The notes under the pieces are model-generated. The model was given only the letters and a program-made list of their open reading frames with translations, did not search any database and was not told where the DNA came from. DNA of 64,000 nucleotides from Cladorrhinum sp. PSN259 (lineage: Eukaryota; Ascomycota; Sordariomycetes; Sordariales; Podosporaceae). This document shows positions 22,711 to 35,024 of the stretch, one piece after another; position 1 is the first letter of the stretch; the number at the start of each line of letters is the position of its first letter. The stretch spans positions 558,001 to 622,000 of the forward strand of contig MU867075.1 of NCBI GenBank assembly GCA_033725935.1. The letters run 5' to 3'. Position numbers and translations under genes: made by a program.

Positions 22711-24987
22711 TCAAGCTGGCCGAATAGGAACAAACCCAGCAACGGTCACAGGAATCGGGATTCGGGGCCCTCCGGTAGCTATAACATGTGGAGGCAGCAT
22801 GCCCGGAACAACCCCTATAGGCGGGCTTTGCACCCTATTGAATAAGCCAATCAACTTTCTGCCAACCGAAGGCTCGAGTTCTGTCCCGTCTCTTGCTATT
22901 TTGACCTCCCTGTTGGAGTTCCACGGGTTCCTCAATCCTCTGGTCCTATAAAAGGGTAGCCTGTTTGTCGACAACCATTCGAGTTGAAAGGGCTTGCCCC
23001 AGGCCTTGACTTCTCCGTCTTGGCCACTTTTGACGCTCCCCGTGTCACCCTCGCCCTGTGAACTATTCTGGCCTTCTTCATCTTGTACTTCATCCTGTGT
23101 CTGGTCGTCGTTCTCTGCCTCCCAAAAGATGGTGCCTCGGGCAGAGTCATCGATGATGCGGCCCTTTGGTGCAAACTCGGTCGCTTCTGTGGGGATGGCT
23201 TTGGGGAGGTCGACACTGGCCGTGGAATGTGCCTTGGGTGCAAACTCGATGGCGGCTGTAGGGTCGTCGTTGATAGGGGATGTCATGCGAGCATAACCAA
23301 AGTATTCGCCGGACTTATTTGCAGAAAACACAAGGTAAACGTTTTCAGAGTTCTGTTTCAGGGGACAATGACAGTTAGCCATCTGCAGTTTGCGTTTATG
23401 GAATGCTTTGCAGGCTGACAATGACCAAAGGGGAAAAAAGCTGCTTACATTGAAAGCATCATTAAGCGTTTGTTCATTGTGCGACTGCGTTGCCCAGATC
23501 CCTGTCTGGACACTCAAATCCAAGTCCTCGATAGTCAAGCTTTTGAGTATGAAGAACCTATCCTTTTGCGTGGCGCCGGCTCCAACCGTAGGAAGTTTAA
23601 CTGGAGTTGATTCCGCGACAGTGGGCGGCGTTTCTACTCCGGGAGCTGTCGCTTTGTCCCCGTTTGTATCGTTGGTGTTTCCAGTCGCAACTTGGTTCGG
23701 CGCGGGTCCTTTTAATTGCGATGAAGATGCCGGTCCTGTTGGAGCCGTGGTACCAGCTGGTCCCTCGACAGTGCTTTTGCGTAGCCGGCTGACTAGTTTA
23801 ACCATCATGAACTTGGAATCATGCAGTTTTCGCTGTGCAGCTATGCTCGCTTCTTCATCCTTGAAATTGGCAAAGGCGCAACTGCTTTTCGAAATGAGGA
23901 ATAACGATTCTAGTCCGTCAGTTTCTTTGCAGACGTGGTGGACGAGGTCCATTAGTTCCGTTTGTGGAGGTAGGTTTCCTATCCATATCGCGTGTCCTGT
24001 TTGCACCAGTTATTAGTCTTGAACTGGTGACTCGAGTAGCCAGATGCATATTTACCACTTTGACGCGGCTTTCTGGGAGGGCCGCGGACAACATTAGCTT
24101 GCCGACTTTCGGTAGAGACTGTTGACGCGTTAGCAACGTTTGAAAGAGGAGTCCCATGGAGGAGAATAGGCAAGAGGGGCAGGGAAGTACTCACAATTTG
24201 TTGACGGAACCGGGTGCGCTGCGCCATAGTCTGAGGGTTGCTGTTGCTGGTGGTGTTGATGTTGATGTGCAAGTGGCTGCTGTTGCGGTTGTTGCTGCTG
24301 TGACTGCTGCTCCTGGAGTTGATGTTGTGGATGGGGATGCGCATACTGCCCAAGCATTGAAAGCTGAGCTTGTACGTGAGGGCCCTGCCCTGGAAAAGCG
24401 GCAGTTTGGTAATAGTAATGTGCGCCCGGATGATGTTGCTGGTTCACAATCATGGGGGCGCCCGGATAGTAGTTCACATCAGCCCTAGAGGGCGGGTTGG
24501 AACCCGGCTGCGGGGGGGAAACGGGCGGCGGGTAATAATGTGCCATATGAACCTGTTGCGCTAGGTAATACTGGTGATTTGGGGCTGGTCCCATGTGAGA
24601 AACAGGGGTTTGGGCACCTGTGCCGGGGGAAGGCATGGCTGCTGTGTTGTATCTTTGCGGGCTGTGACTGTAGGTAGGCGCTCGGTAACCTGGCTGGTGG
24701 TGGTGGTGTTGCTGAGGTTGCTGCTGGTGGTGTTGCTGGTGCTGTGGAAGAGCGTTCCCCAGACCATTCATATCAAATGGTCCTGGGGTCCGTTGCTGCT
24801 GTGACATATCGAGCTGTGTCTGCGAGTCTGCCGGCTGCTGCTGTGGATGTGGCGATGGGTACACGGACGGGTAGCCAGCGGCAGTGTTACTCGGCCCAAC
24901 AATCGAAGAATGAGACAGCGCCATGCCAGGAGATTCTCGCGGTTGGTACTCTGTTGGAGCGCCGGGTTGATGTGGTGTATCACCCAT
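22711..24987 (-). CDS. YTH-domain (m6A reader) protein with RRM and Gln-rich N-terminus
   Basis: Four exons, 24987-24195, 24118-24056, 23996-23449 and 23352-22711, give 681 residues. The frame is open further upstream but without an ATG, so the start is MGDTPHQPG. Residues 1 to about 265 are rich in Gln, His and Pro. An RRM-like domain lies at about 286-360 (GHAIWIGNLPPQTELMDLV, SSCAFANFKDEEAS). A YTH domain follows from about 430: RFFILKSLTIEDLDLSVQTG, GIWATQSHNEQTLNDAFN, then across the last intron NSENVYLVFSANKSGEYFGY. Trp in GIWATQ and in TIFWEAE fit two walls of the methyl-adenosine cage. Two insertions split the second half before KPFQLEWLSTNRLPFYRTRG. YTH proteins bind N6-methyladenosine in RNA; binding here is inferred. 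Confidence 0.88.
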
Positions 24988-26842
24988 TGGAATACCAGCA
25001 GCCGAGAGCTCTAGAACTTCTGAATCCAGGGCCAAAACAGCCCTTACCCCTGCCCTTGTCCTTGTCCTGGGTTATCGAGTGGACAATGTTCGAGGAGAAA
25101 GTTTCCAAAGCCCTGGAGTCGGTTCTGAGTTTTCTTCAAGCCGGTGATCGCCGTGATTTAGGTGCCCAATGCAAGGGCACAAGAAACTCGGCGAGCTCAG
25201 GTACGCTTGGAGTGTACAGGGGGTCACAATTCGTCTGAGGCTTGATGGCCACCCCCTTTTCCTTCGCGTGAAGAAAATGTTTTTTCGGAGGGGAAGGTGA
25301 CTCGACGAAGGGAAAGCTCCGAGGGAAAGACGCAGATAGCCGTCTCTCCTTGGAAGGCGATATGACTATGGAGACGAACGCCATAGATTAGAGGCGGGAT
25401 ACCCGCAACGTACAAAAGTGATAACCCTTCCAGTTTTGCCACACAGCACCAATGGGACAAGTAGGGCAGACAGGGGCAGAACGGGGGGCCAGCGGGGCAA
25501 GGTGCCAGAATCAAGTTCGGATACGTTTTCGGCCGGCCCCCAGCAGTGGATGGCCGTTGCTATTGCCGATGAACACACTGCGAACTAAGAGGCGACTTTG
25601 GGAGAATCTTACGCCCGAGTAGACGGTGTCAACAGCCATGAAACAGCGGTCCCCGCCCCGGTTTGGCGGCAGTTGGTGGATATGATGATGGGTGCAGTAG
25701 TCTCAGTGCCCTACGGGGCGATATCTACGCCAGCCTCTCAAGAGTCTGTTCCCAAGACGGGAAAGACAGGCGTGCGAGTGGCCAAACATGTGGCACCGAG
25801 TGGCAGGTCCTTGGATGTCGTGGATGTCTAGAACTCTGGAGCCCCCAGAAGGACGTGGGTTTGCCACTGGTCCACGGGTTTAAGTGCAAAATTCAAAACC
25901 CTGGGCCGTTAATGGCCATCAGTTTACCGGTCGCCTCTAATAAAGATAGAGACCGTCCATGAAGGGTAGCGTAGAGTAAAGGCTTGCCACACAGACCTGT
26001 CAGTGACGGTGAGACGGCGAATCCATAGATCTGCAAGAAGCTGTGAAGCTGTCCGGCGAGTACCTACGTACCTACAATCCCAAGTAGTCTAGTCATGTTC
26101 GAGTTTGTCGAACAAAGTTGCTGCCTGGGGTGATCATCACCAGTAGAAAGACTGCGAGATGTCCTTCCTTGCTCGGACTGGTATTACGTCATATGGAGAC
26201 GGAGAACTGGTAGTAGCATGGTCGCATGCATTGACACCAACCTAAATAGAAAACCCCAACCTTTCCCTTGGAACCGCCTAATGTAGTGTACCGCGCGTAA
26301 CCATCTCCCACCACATCAACCACTTGCGGGAGGCGGCCGGTTGACCTTGGGCTGCATTGGCCGTCGTGGTAGTGTCTCCACAGGTTTGGTTTTTTTCTCC
26401 GAGGCATACATGTTCCAGAATTGTTGAAACAGCAGCTACAGCAGCTACAGCAGCCGGGTAACCATTGCTTTACGCAGATGATAAACTAAAAAAAACCGGA
26501 TTCAAATTTAGAAAATGCATTCCTCTCCGACAACAGGAAGCAAGGAAGATCAAGTTCTTCGGGTTCGGGTCCTTATACTCCTGCAAAAGTGTGGAGTCGC
26601 AGGAGCTCTCGGTACTGCCCGAAACCGTTAGTACACTTTGATTATTGATTTGACTCCGGACACTTTCTTCCGGTCTGTACTACACCAACCTCATTTTCAT
26701 ACCAGATGTCAAAAATCACACATATACGGAACAATGTTTTCCATGCTCAGAAACTTGCCAGCCAGTTCCACTATGTTGAATTTCGAAGCTCAAAGCTACA
26801 AACTCGATTCTGGACTTTGTCCCGTCCGTAGTTCACTCTCAA
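24988..26842. other. Intergenic: YTH promoter and PRE7 3' region
   Basis: A 1.85 kb spacer. Open frames here show no family signature. It holds a CAGCAGCTA repeat (26430-26454) and paired GTACCTAC motifs near 26060. Confidence 0.55.
26430..26454. repeat. CAGCAGCTA tandem repeat
   Basis: Nearly three copies of the nonamer CAGCAGCTA in non-coding DNA. Confidence 0.7.
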
Positions 26843-27732
26843 TTAGTCTCTCTTGAGCGGCAGAATAACCTCCTCGATACCCTCCTTGGTGATGACCAAC
26901 ATCTGCAAGCCATCACCCACCTCGATATGACGCTCGACCGCTCCATCAAACGCATCCTTGACCAAGATCTCAACTTCCTGTCGTGTTAGGGGACGCCTCT
27001 CGCGCTCCTGAAGAGCGTGACCCTCGCCGCTGCCTGGGATGAACTGGTTCTTGAAGTTGACCTGGTTGTCCAAGAATGGCATTATCAAGCTGGCGGCGGC
27101 ACCGCCTGCTCTGCATTGCTCCCGCTCGTAGCTGCCCACCGGGTCGTATGAATACACGGCACCCTTGCCCTCCTCGTCGAGGCCACCCAGGATTGCGTAG
27201 GCATAGTATGGGAAGAATCGCTTGTTGTAAAGAATTGTCGAGAGTCTCTGTGCGCATGCCTTAACGCTCATGGGCTTGCCGTGGCGGTAGCGGTACATCT
27301 TGCAGATGGAATCGAGCCTTTCCTTGAGAGCCTCGCCGTCTGCCGCAAACCCCACAACCGAGAGAACCAGGGTCGCATCCTTCTGATCTGCCGTCGTCCC
27401 GCCGATCTTGAAAACCTTTGGGTGGAAACGAGAGTTGATGCTATAGCCTGATGTCAAACGAGTATCGCCAGCCATGATTGTGAAGTCGGCGCCGGCGATA
27501 GCAAGGGTTGAGCCGCCATTGTCGGTGTATCTGCTCATTGAGGCATTCGGTTAGTTATCTGATAGTATATATAATCAAAGCATTCGGATGTGTGCATCTG
27601 AGCGGTGGACAGCTGTTGGACGTACGGGTCGAAGCGATGCTCTCTGGCTCCCTCTGGTGCGCGGACCCTGGGAGTCTCGCTGAACGAGTAGTTGGGCCCG
27701 TTCATGAGTGGGTTCTGGCTGAACATGGCCAT
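26843..27732 (-). CDS. pre7: 20S proteasome subunit beta-6 (PRE7)
   Basis: Two exons, 27732-27626 and 27530-26843, give 264 residues; the 93 bp intron splits the Pro codon in RFDPYTDNGG. The core is almost that of yeast Pre7: GGSTLAIAGADFTIMAGDTR, SINSRFHPKVF, GFAADGEAL, KRFFPYYAYAI, GAVYSYDPVGSYEREQCRAG, AAASLIMPFLDNQVNFKNQ and a C-terminal LKRD. The catalytic N-terminal Thr of active beta subunits is absent: the segment corresponding to the mature start reads NGGST, consistent with beta-6 being a non-catalytic ring member. The short N-terminal part before it corresponds to the propeptide. It acts in the nucleus and cytosol as part of the proteasome core. I saw no clear PACE-like proteasome promoter site upstream. 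Confidence 0.95.
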
Positions 27733-28302
27733 CTTCGATGAATTTGCGTCGGCGATATCTGGGTTGCTGGCGAAATACGTAAAGAAGACAAGGTCGTCGT
27801 GTTGAAATAAAGTTCTGGGGAGAGTACTGTTGATGCGATAGCTCTGGTGGGATGTGGAAGCTGTGACGATGGATGGGAGTTCAAACAGCCCAGTGGAACC
27901 TCTTTGGCGCGTCAGCCCTGCAGCCTGTCCGAGGCCACGCTGAGAGCGGGCGGGAGCTGAGCAGAGCTTTGGCCCAGGGGAGCTGTTGATGACTCAGCAG
28001 AATGTGGGGAGCCCTACAGGGTAGATCCTAGGTGTTCATTCAATTGGAAGCAGCTTTTCTGACCAAATAGCCAAACCTCTACTAAAAGGGGAAGTGGACG
28101 GCTATTAAGGTGTTGATCATTACGCCGCGCTGTACCTGTTTCAACAACTTATCTGTTGGTGTTGGGATAAGACAACACCGATATCTCTCTTTTTCTCTCC
28201 TTCATTTTGGGAATCATTTATCGTGGCGGGTGTTTGAACGGACACAAATCGACAATTCTTGAAGACAGCCAAGCCATCGTCGTCATTGCGCCATCTCTTA
28301 CC
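27733..28302. other. Divergent promoter of PRE7 and STT4
   Basis: A 570 bp spacer between two start codons that face away from each other. A pyrimidine-rich stretch precedes the STT4 start. No other feature is seen. Confidence 0.55.
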
Positions 28303-31300
28303 ATGGCTCGCGACCTTCGGCAGAAGGCTCTCCAGCGCATTGCTGCTCTTGCGGCAACAGACCCGACGACATCATCTTTCGACAAGTCCGACCTCGAAAA
28401 ACTATGCAAAGCTGCCCCACGCCATGCCCCCGCGCATACTCGCTCGCTCTCTGGTGTCAATGGCAATGGTGTTGCTGCCGCGTCCAGACCGGAAGGCAGG
28501 CGGATCCCAATGGTACTTAAAGACAATATAGTTTGCTCCCAAAGTTATCTCAACCCCTTTGGCTGACTGCCTTTGTGTTTCTCGTAGACAATTCGTGAAT
28601 ACGAAGTTCTCCTTGCCCTCTGCAAAGCAGCTCCGTCCTTGCAGACTGCCCAGAGCGCCCAGAAGCTGGCCCGTCACCTCGTCCCCTATTTGCTCGATTC
28701 CCATGTGCAGGCGTTTGATCCCTCCCCGTTCTTCCGCAAGATCGAACCGTCTCCGACTGAGTCCCTAAGCTATCATGTTACTGCGGCTCTGCTGTCATTG
28801 GGATCCCGCCATGCCGACGTTCAGCAGACCGTTGCGGACAGCATTTCTGCCTTCCTCAACTCATGCGCCCATGCCACCGAGAGTGTTTCTCCAACCGATG
28901 ACGATGACCCGAGGGCGCTAGAGGATGCCACCCGCATCGCAACCATTACTATTGCTCTTCTGGGATTTCTGGACGCTGCTTGTGCGCAGGCCGACTTTTG
29001 GAAGTCTGGAGGTCGCCTCGGCTTGATATCACGACTGCGTACTCTCCTCTCGCAGCGGTTTTTGGTTGCCGTTGAGGCAGCGTTTTCCACTATTCGAAAC
29101 TCCCACTTGCATGACCGTTCGGTCAAGGAATGGAAAAGATGGGCGCGCCACTACGAGGATGTCGACCGCCCATTAGGTGCCATGCTGCTGCAACGAAGCT
29201 TCATGCAGCTGCTGGTGGCTGCCACGTCTCTCTTGATTGCCGAGGATGATTCTCTGCGGGAAGCGCACATCCTCGACATTATCATGTCTGGCCATGGTTT
29301 GCGCCGGCCCCTGACCGCGAGGAGCTCAGAGGCAGATTTCCGTTCCGTGGAGCTTTACGCTACAGTTGCAATGGATCAAATGAATCATCTAGAGTCCAGC
29401 GCCGACTTTGACAGCCTCTCGCCCGCAAAACAGGAGCTCGCCTTTGCAGTCAAGGCATATGCTTTGATTAGTTACCTTAACGCGTGCACACTGAACGACG
29501 ATGCTGCTGACGGCGAAGTTCTCATGGCCTGGCTGGAGGACGCTATTGCCGATCCCTCGGGCATGGCGGACGAGGAGCTGGCCACGGCCGTCCTCAAGTC
29601 AATGGCACTTCTGTGCAAGGTGTCTCCTTCGTATGCAATTCACGTCAGTCGACTCCTGCCGCGGTTCATTGTCCAGAGTGGCGCAAAGAGTGAAATAGTT
29701 GTCGTGGCCTCAAAGTGCCTTGCTTCCGTTTTGCAAATGCTCTCCCAGGATGCCGTCATCACTACACTGTATACGCTTGGCAACGTTCTAAGCCCTGCTA
29801 ACGACCGATCAATTGCCAACGGGACCAATGGAGACTCCCGACTCGATGGCCAGGCCGATACTTCGCATGTCTATGCTGGTAGACATTCAACAGGCAGTTC
29901 CATCTCCTTGCAAATCTCCGGTGAAGAAGAATCGGCAATTGTTCAGGGAAATGTTGTTCAGGCCATCTGTGAAATTGCGAGCGCAAGCAAAGACGAAAAG
30001 ATTACTGGCCTTGCTCAGTCGATGCTTGCGCAAAAGATTGTCAAAATAAGTAGCCCCGTTGATGCTCGAATCATCACTGGCGCGGCCACCTTGGCCCTCA
30101 GTGGTGGTCCATCCGAGTTCCGTTATCTCTTGAAGAGGTATGCTGCCGTTGCACATGATGCTGTGGTCGAAAACAGAGAGGGCCTTCTTCATGCAGTTAT
30201 GAAGGCTCGGAACCACATATCAGCCAGCATACGGCGAGACTCTCCCTTGTTCGACATCTACATGGAACACCTTCTCGACGGCATTATTTCACAGGGCGAT
30301 GCGCATGCCCACCAGAACCACCACGCAAAAGATTCAGACTTGGAACTAGCAGCTCGTGAAATCGCCCAGTTGCTGCCACCACTGGCTACATTCATGTCTG
30401 CTCACGACTTCATCTTGGATGACGCAACCGATAATGATACCCGGTCCATGCTTCGTGATGCTTGGTTTAACATCGTCGTTCACGGGTTTACTCCGTGTAC
30501 TGATCGTGGGAAGCAGTATATGAAGCACCTCAGGATCATGGCCATCCACTCTCCTCCCCTCGTATTGGAGAACAGAGGTGAGCAGGATGAAAGTGACATC
30601 GATCTTAACCCTATCCTCCGCAGGGGCGAGAGCTCTGACCGAGAATCGCTCCAAAAGAAGCATCTCGCTGAACTTGTTCCGTCGCGAAGCACCGAGATCA
30701 GGGGCTTAAGCTACCGCAAGACCATTTTTCTCCATGCCGCATATCTGGTCGAGAGTTTGAGGGCTGAATTAGGAGATTGTACCAAGGCAGTCTCATATTT
30801 TTTGGAACCAAGCATGCGACGAGGCGACGTCAGCCGCACAATGGACGGTATCATGACAGCTGTCATTGACAGATATTTGATCAAGACCATCAAGGCTGCT
30901 AACCCTGCCTTCTCTGCACAGTATGCGGCGACACAACTTGCAAAGATTTTCTGCGGTTGTTGCCATCGCATTGAGCGGGTACAGCAAGCTGCCTTCGCCT
31001 GCGCAGATCGCATTCTTGAAGCTGTTCCATCAGCCCTTTGCCAACGATCATCGCTCTTTGCCCTTCTCGAGCTCCTCTCGTTGATGTGGTCAAGCTGCCT
31101 TGAAGCCGAGATTGACCGCTACGAACCTAGAACCACTTTCAAATCCGCAAAGGGTGACGTCGTTCTGGAGCTCTCAGATGATTACCAGTTCAGGCAACTT
31201 ACCCTTCAGGCCCTGCACCAGAAGGCGAAGCGTTGGCTGGCTAGCGCTGTTGGCATTGCTCCCGCTGATGTCAAAGGACTACTGCAAACCTATCTCTCAG

Positions 31301-34300
31301 AATTTGACGACGAGAGTGCCTATGGTCACATGTCACTCGGAAGATCTTTTGCTGTTGAGATCGGCTCGACTATTCCCCTGACTGACCAAAGGCTGACCTC
31401 TCTTGACAAGCTTGGAGACTGCCCTATCAATACCGCCTCGGACTTTATGGCGCAGTACACAACGCGCCAGGAGTACAGATACTCGGAGGCATTGCCTGAT
31501 CAAAGCCTGGAGTGGCTCAGTTTCATTCGGGTGGACCGCAGAGCGTCATTCTTCCCGTCATCGGTTCATGAGACTGCCGATGCCATCACGGCGCTTGCAC
31601 ATGTTGAGAAGCGCGCTCTGAGCCGGAAGTCAACCCCGCTGGCAGATGTGCGAAACATCCTCCGCCGTGCTGCTGCTCTCCTTTGTCGAAGTGACCATGA
31701 CGAGTGTTCCATTGCTCATTACCTTGTCAGCATACCGTTCGCCATGTTGTCGAACCAGTCCATTAAACTAGGCATTTCTCTCTGGCTCGGAGTCATGAAC
31801 GAGAATCCAAGAATGGAGCCACGGATCCTTGCTGAAATTGTACAGCAATGGGAGCTCACTGTGCAGAAACGTTTGGGTCTTTTCAGTCCTTCAATCACCA
31901 ACCCCGACCCCTTCTTCCTGGGACAGGAGTTTGCGCCGAGTGATAGTGCGGCTCTGGCGAAGCGCAAACATGTCATTCATAACCTTTTGGCCCCCCACTC
32001 GCGACTTCTCCAATTCTTGAGCAGCCATTATAATGCCACTCGGCTCGGAAATCCTGACACCCATCACATGTTCCTACGTCTCCTTGATATTACACTGGAA
32101 GCCGTCAAGAATGCTGCTCCCCATCCCATGGCCCGAGAGATCCGCTTCCAGATCCTCCTCCTTGGGCTTAGAGTGTTAAAAACAAGCACGACGATGGGTG
32201 CCATTGCAAAGTTCCGCTTGAAGGACCAAATATTGTCTGCAGGTCTAGGCTGGTTCGATTCCCCCCCACGCTGGTCGTTTGGAAGCAACATCCTCCAACT
32301 CAAGACGGAAATCCGACTTATTTCGGATGTTCTCGCAGCTATTGAGGAGACTTCGGCCATCGGCGCGCAAGCGAACGGCAGTATCAAGTCTCTGGCCGCC
32401 AAGGAGCAACTGCTTTCGTTACTTCTGGAGAGCGAACAGTTGAGACTTCACGTTTGGGTCCGTCCGACTGATACTACCAAAACGCACTCGGCGTTTCATC
32501 ATCACCACACCGGCAAGGAAAATCCTTTTGAGGTGATTACCCATATTGCTTTAAACCCGTGTATCAATGAGCTTCCATTGCTGACAATGATGATTCATAG
32601 GCTGCTGTCCATCCACTGATCAGGACCGCGTGGGCGGAAAGCCCATCTTTAGCCGTGCACTTAGCAAGCAGGTTTCCCTATCCGCGAATTCATAAGGAGG
32701 TTCGCTGGCTATTATTAAACTTCCCTGCCAAGGCTGCTCGTGAGCCTGAAGCACTGCCCATCCTCATTGACGGCGCGCTGCCTGAAGATGTCGGACCGCA
32801 ACTCAAGGTAAGCTTACTAGTTGATGCACTTTCCGTGCTTCGTTGAAACTATTTGGCGATGCATCTATTTGCTGACACAGCAACCAGTATCTACTTTTCT
32901 GGGCGCCGGTCAACCCCATCACTGCCGTGACACTATTTTTGCCCGCATATCGAAACCACCCGTATCTGATCCAGTATGCCATGAGGGCACTTGAAAGCCA
33001 CTCGGTTGACGTGACCTTCTTTTACGTACCTCAGATTGTTCAAACCCTTCGCTATGATGCCTTGGGTTACGTTGAACGCTATATCCTGGAGACGGCACAG
33101 TTCTCACAGCTGTTTGCTCACCAGATCATTTGGAACATGAAGGCAAATGCCTATAAGGACGAGGATTCCCAAATTCCCGATGCCATCAAGCCCACCTTGG
33201 ACAAGGTCATGGCCCACATGGTGGACAGCTTCGCCGAAGAAGACCGCGGTTTCTACGAGCGGGAGTTCGCCTTCTTCGACGAGGTGACGAGCATTTCTGG
33301 CAAGCTCAAGCCCCTGATTAAAAGATCAAAGCCCGAGAAGAAGCAAAAGATCGAGGAGGAGCTGCGCAAGATCAAGGTCGAGGTCGGCGTTTATCTACCC
33401 AGCAACCCCGACGGTGAGGTGATTGGCATCGACCGTAAATCCGGCAAGCCATTGCAGAGTCACGCAAAGGCCCCCTTCATGGCAACGTTCAGGATCAAAA
33501 AGAACAAGCCGAAACCTGATGGGCTTGAAGAATTGGCTGAGGAATACAACAAGGACGACAAAGATGAGCAAGCAGACACGATCGAGGTATGGCAATCGGC
33601 CATCTTCAAGGTCGGCGACGATTGCCGTCAGGACGTACTGGCTCTCCAGATGATTGCAGCCTTCCGAGGTATCTTCCACGATGTGGGCCTCGATGTATTT
33701 GTCTTCCCGTACCGGGTCACGGCGACGGCACCCGGTTGTGGTGTCATTGACGTCCTGCCAAACTCGATCTCTCGTGATATGGTGGGTCGAGAGGCAGTCA
33801 ACGGTCTCTATGATTATTTTGTGTCCAAGTACGGCAACGAGGATTCACTGCGGTTCCAGCAGGCGCGCAACAACTTTGTGAAGAGCATGGCCGCTTACTC
33901 AGTCATTTCGTTCCTGCTTCAGTTCAAGGACAGGCACAACGGCAATATCATGATTGACGATGCCGGACATATCCTTCACATTGATTTCGGCTTCTGCTTT
34001 GATATTGCGCCGGGTGGAATCAAGTTTGAGCGTGCGCCGTTCAAGCTCACTTCTGAGATGATGGCCGTCATGGGCGGCGGGCCCGAGCATCAGTCGTTCA
34101 AGTGGTTCGAAGAGCTGTGCGTCAAGGCGTTTTTGGCGTCGAGGCAGTACACGGAGAAACTCTCGCAGATTGTGTTGCTCATGATGGACAGCGGTCTCCC
34201 GTGCTTCAAGCCGGAAAGCGTCAAGCACTTCAAGGAACGGTTCGTCCTGGACAAGACGGAACGCGAGGCGGCCGAGTTCATGAGGGGACTGATCAAGAGG

Positions 34301-34369
34301 AGCTACGGCAGTTACTCTACTGGTATTTATGACCAGTTCCAGTTGCTTACCAACGGCATTCCATATTAG
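28303..34369 (+). CDS. stt4: Phosphatidylinositol 4-kinase STT4 (type III alpha)
   Basis: Four exons, 28303-28512, 28588-32532, 32601-32807 and 32888-34369, give 1947 residues, the usual size for STT4. The second intron (68 bp) joins NPFE to AAVHPLIRTAW; reading through it would hit a stop. The long N-terminal part is an alpha-solenoid. A PIK helical domain follows (EVRWLLLNFPAKA, LKYLLFWAPVNPITAVTLF, VDVTFFYVPQIVQTLRYDAL). The kinase lobe at the C-terminus has SAIFKVGDDCRQDVLALQM, the catalytic loop KDRHNGNIMID near residue 1800 and the metal-binding HIDFGF. The end, YSTGIYDQFQLLTNGIPY, is complete. The enzyme makes PI4P at the plasma membrane, where it works with scaffold proteins Efr3 and Ypp1. 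It is convergent with the metal transporter gene. Confidence 0.96.
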
Positions 34370-35024
34370 AGAGACGGAGACGACGTGGTAGTTTTAGAGA
34401 TGGATGGCTGGATGGATGGATAATACTGTTGTGGGTTTCGCTTCGCTTTGCTTGCTTGATAACCGGATGTTTTCTCTACGTCCAGGAATAATTTACTTTA
34501 TATTAATACATGGATAATACAAAAGAATAGACATCTAATACCTAGAGCTGCTGCTCAATTTTTTTTTGGGTGCTGCCGCTCAGTGATTTTCGCTTTCTTT
34601 TTATCCCTTTACCCAATATTCATTGATGTTTGGCATTTGAGAGCGAGCTGCCTCACTCTCGGTCTGCCGCTGCGTCCATAGTGATAGGAAGCCAGAATAT
34701 CGGGCGAGGGAGCAATGTGATTGCTCGTCTGGCTTGGTCATAGCATTCTCTATCCTCTGATTTGCCTTTGACGTGGGTGCCCACCTGATCAAGACAAAAG
34801 TAGTTTGGCTCAATTATCTGGATACTCATTGTTACTGGGAGATATACCAGATTTGGCAGGCGGTTGAGCCCACATCGCTTCGACAGTTTTATGTGTTGTA
34901 AGCCGCCCTGGTCTAGTTGGTGAGAGAGCTTTCCAACCCCTCAGTCTCATTCTGGTGGTCCAAGTGGCGGGTTTACGTATGTTTGCGGCCACATCGGCCA
35001 TGTTGGAGAAGGTTTCCTCTTCTC
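34370..35024. other. Convergent intergenic between STT4 and CDF transporter
   Basis: A 655 bp spacer between two stop codons, made of the two 3' regions. I see no gene. Confidence 0.55.

Noticed and set aside
24130..25035. Upstream extension of the YTH gene to 25035
   Set aside because: The extra codons begin at TTG; the first ATG in the frame is at 24987.
32250..32265. GGTTCGATTCC resembling a tRNA T-loop
   Set aside because: It lies inside the STT4 coding frame (GWFDSPP) and no cloverleaf stems pair around it.
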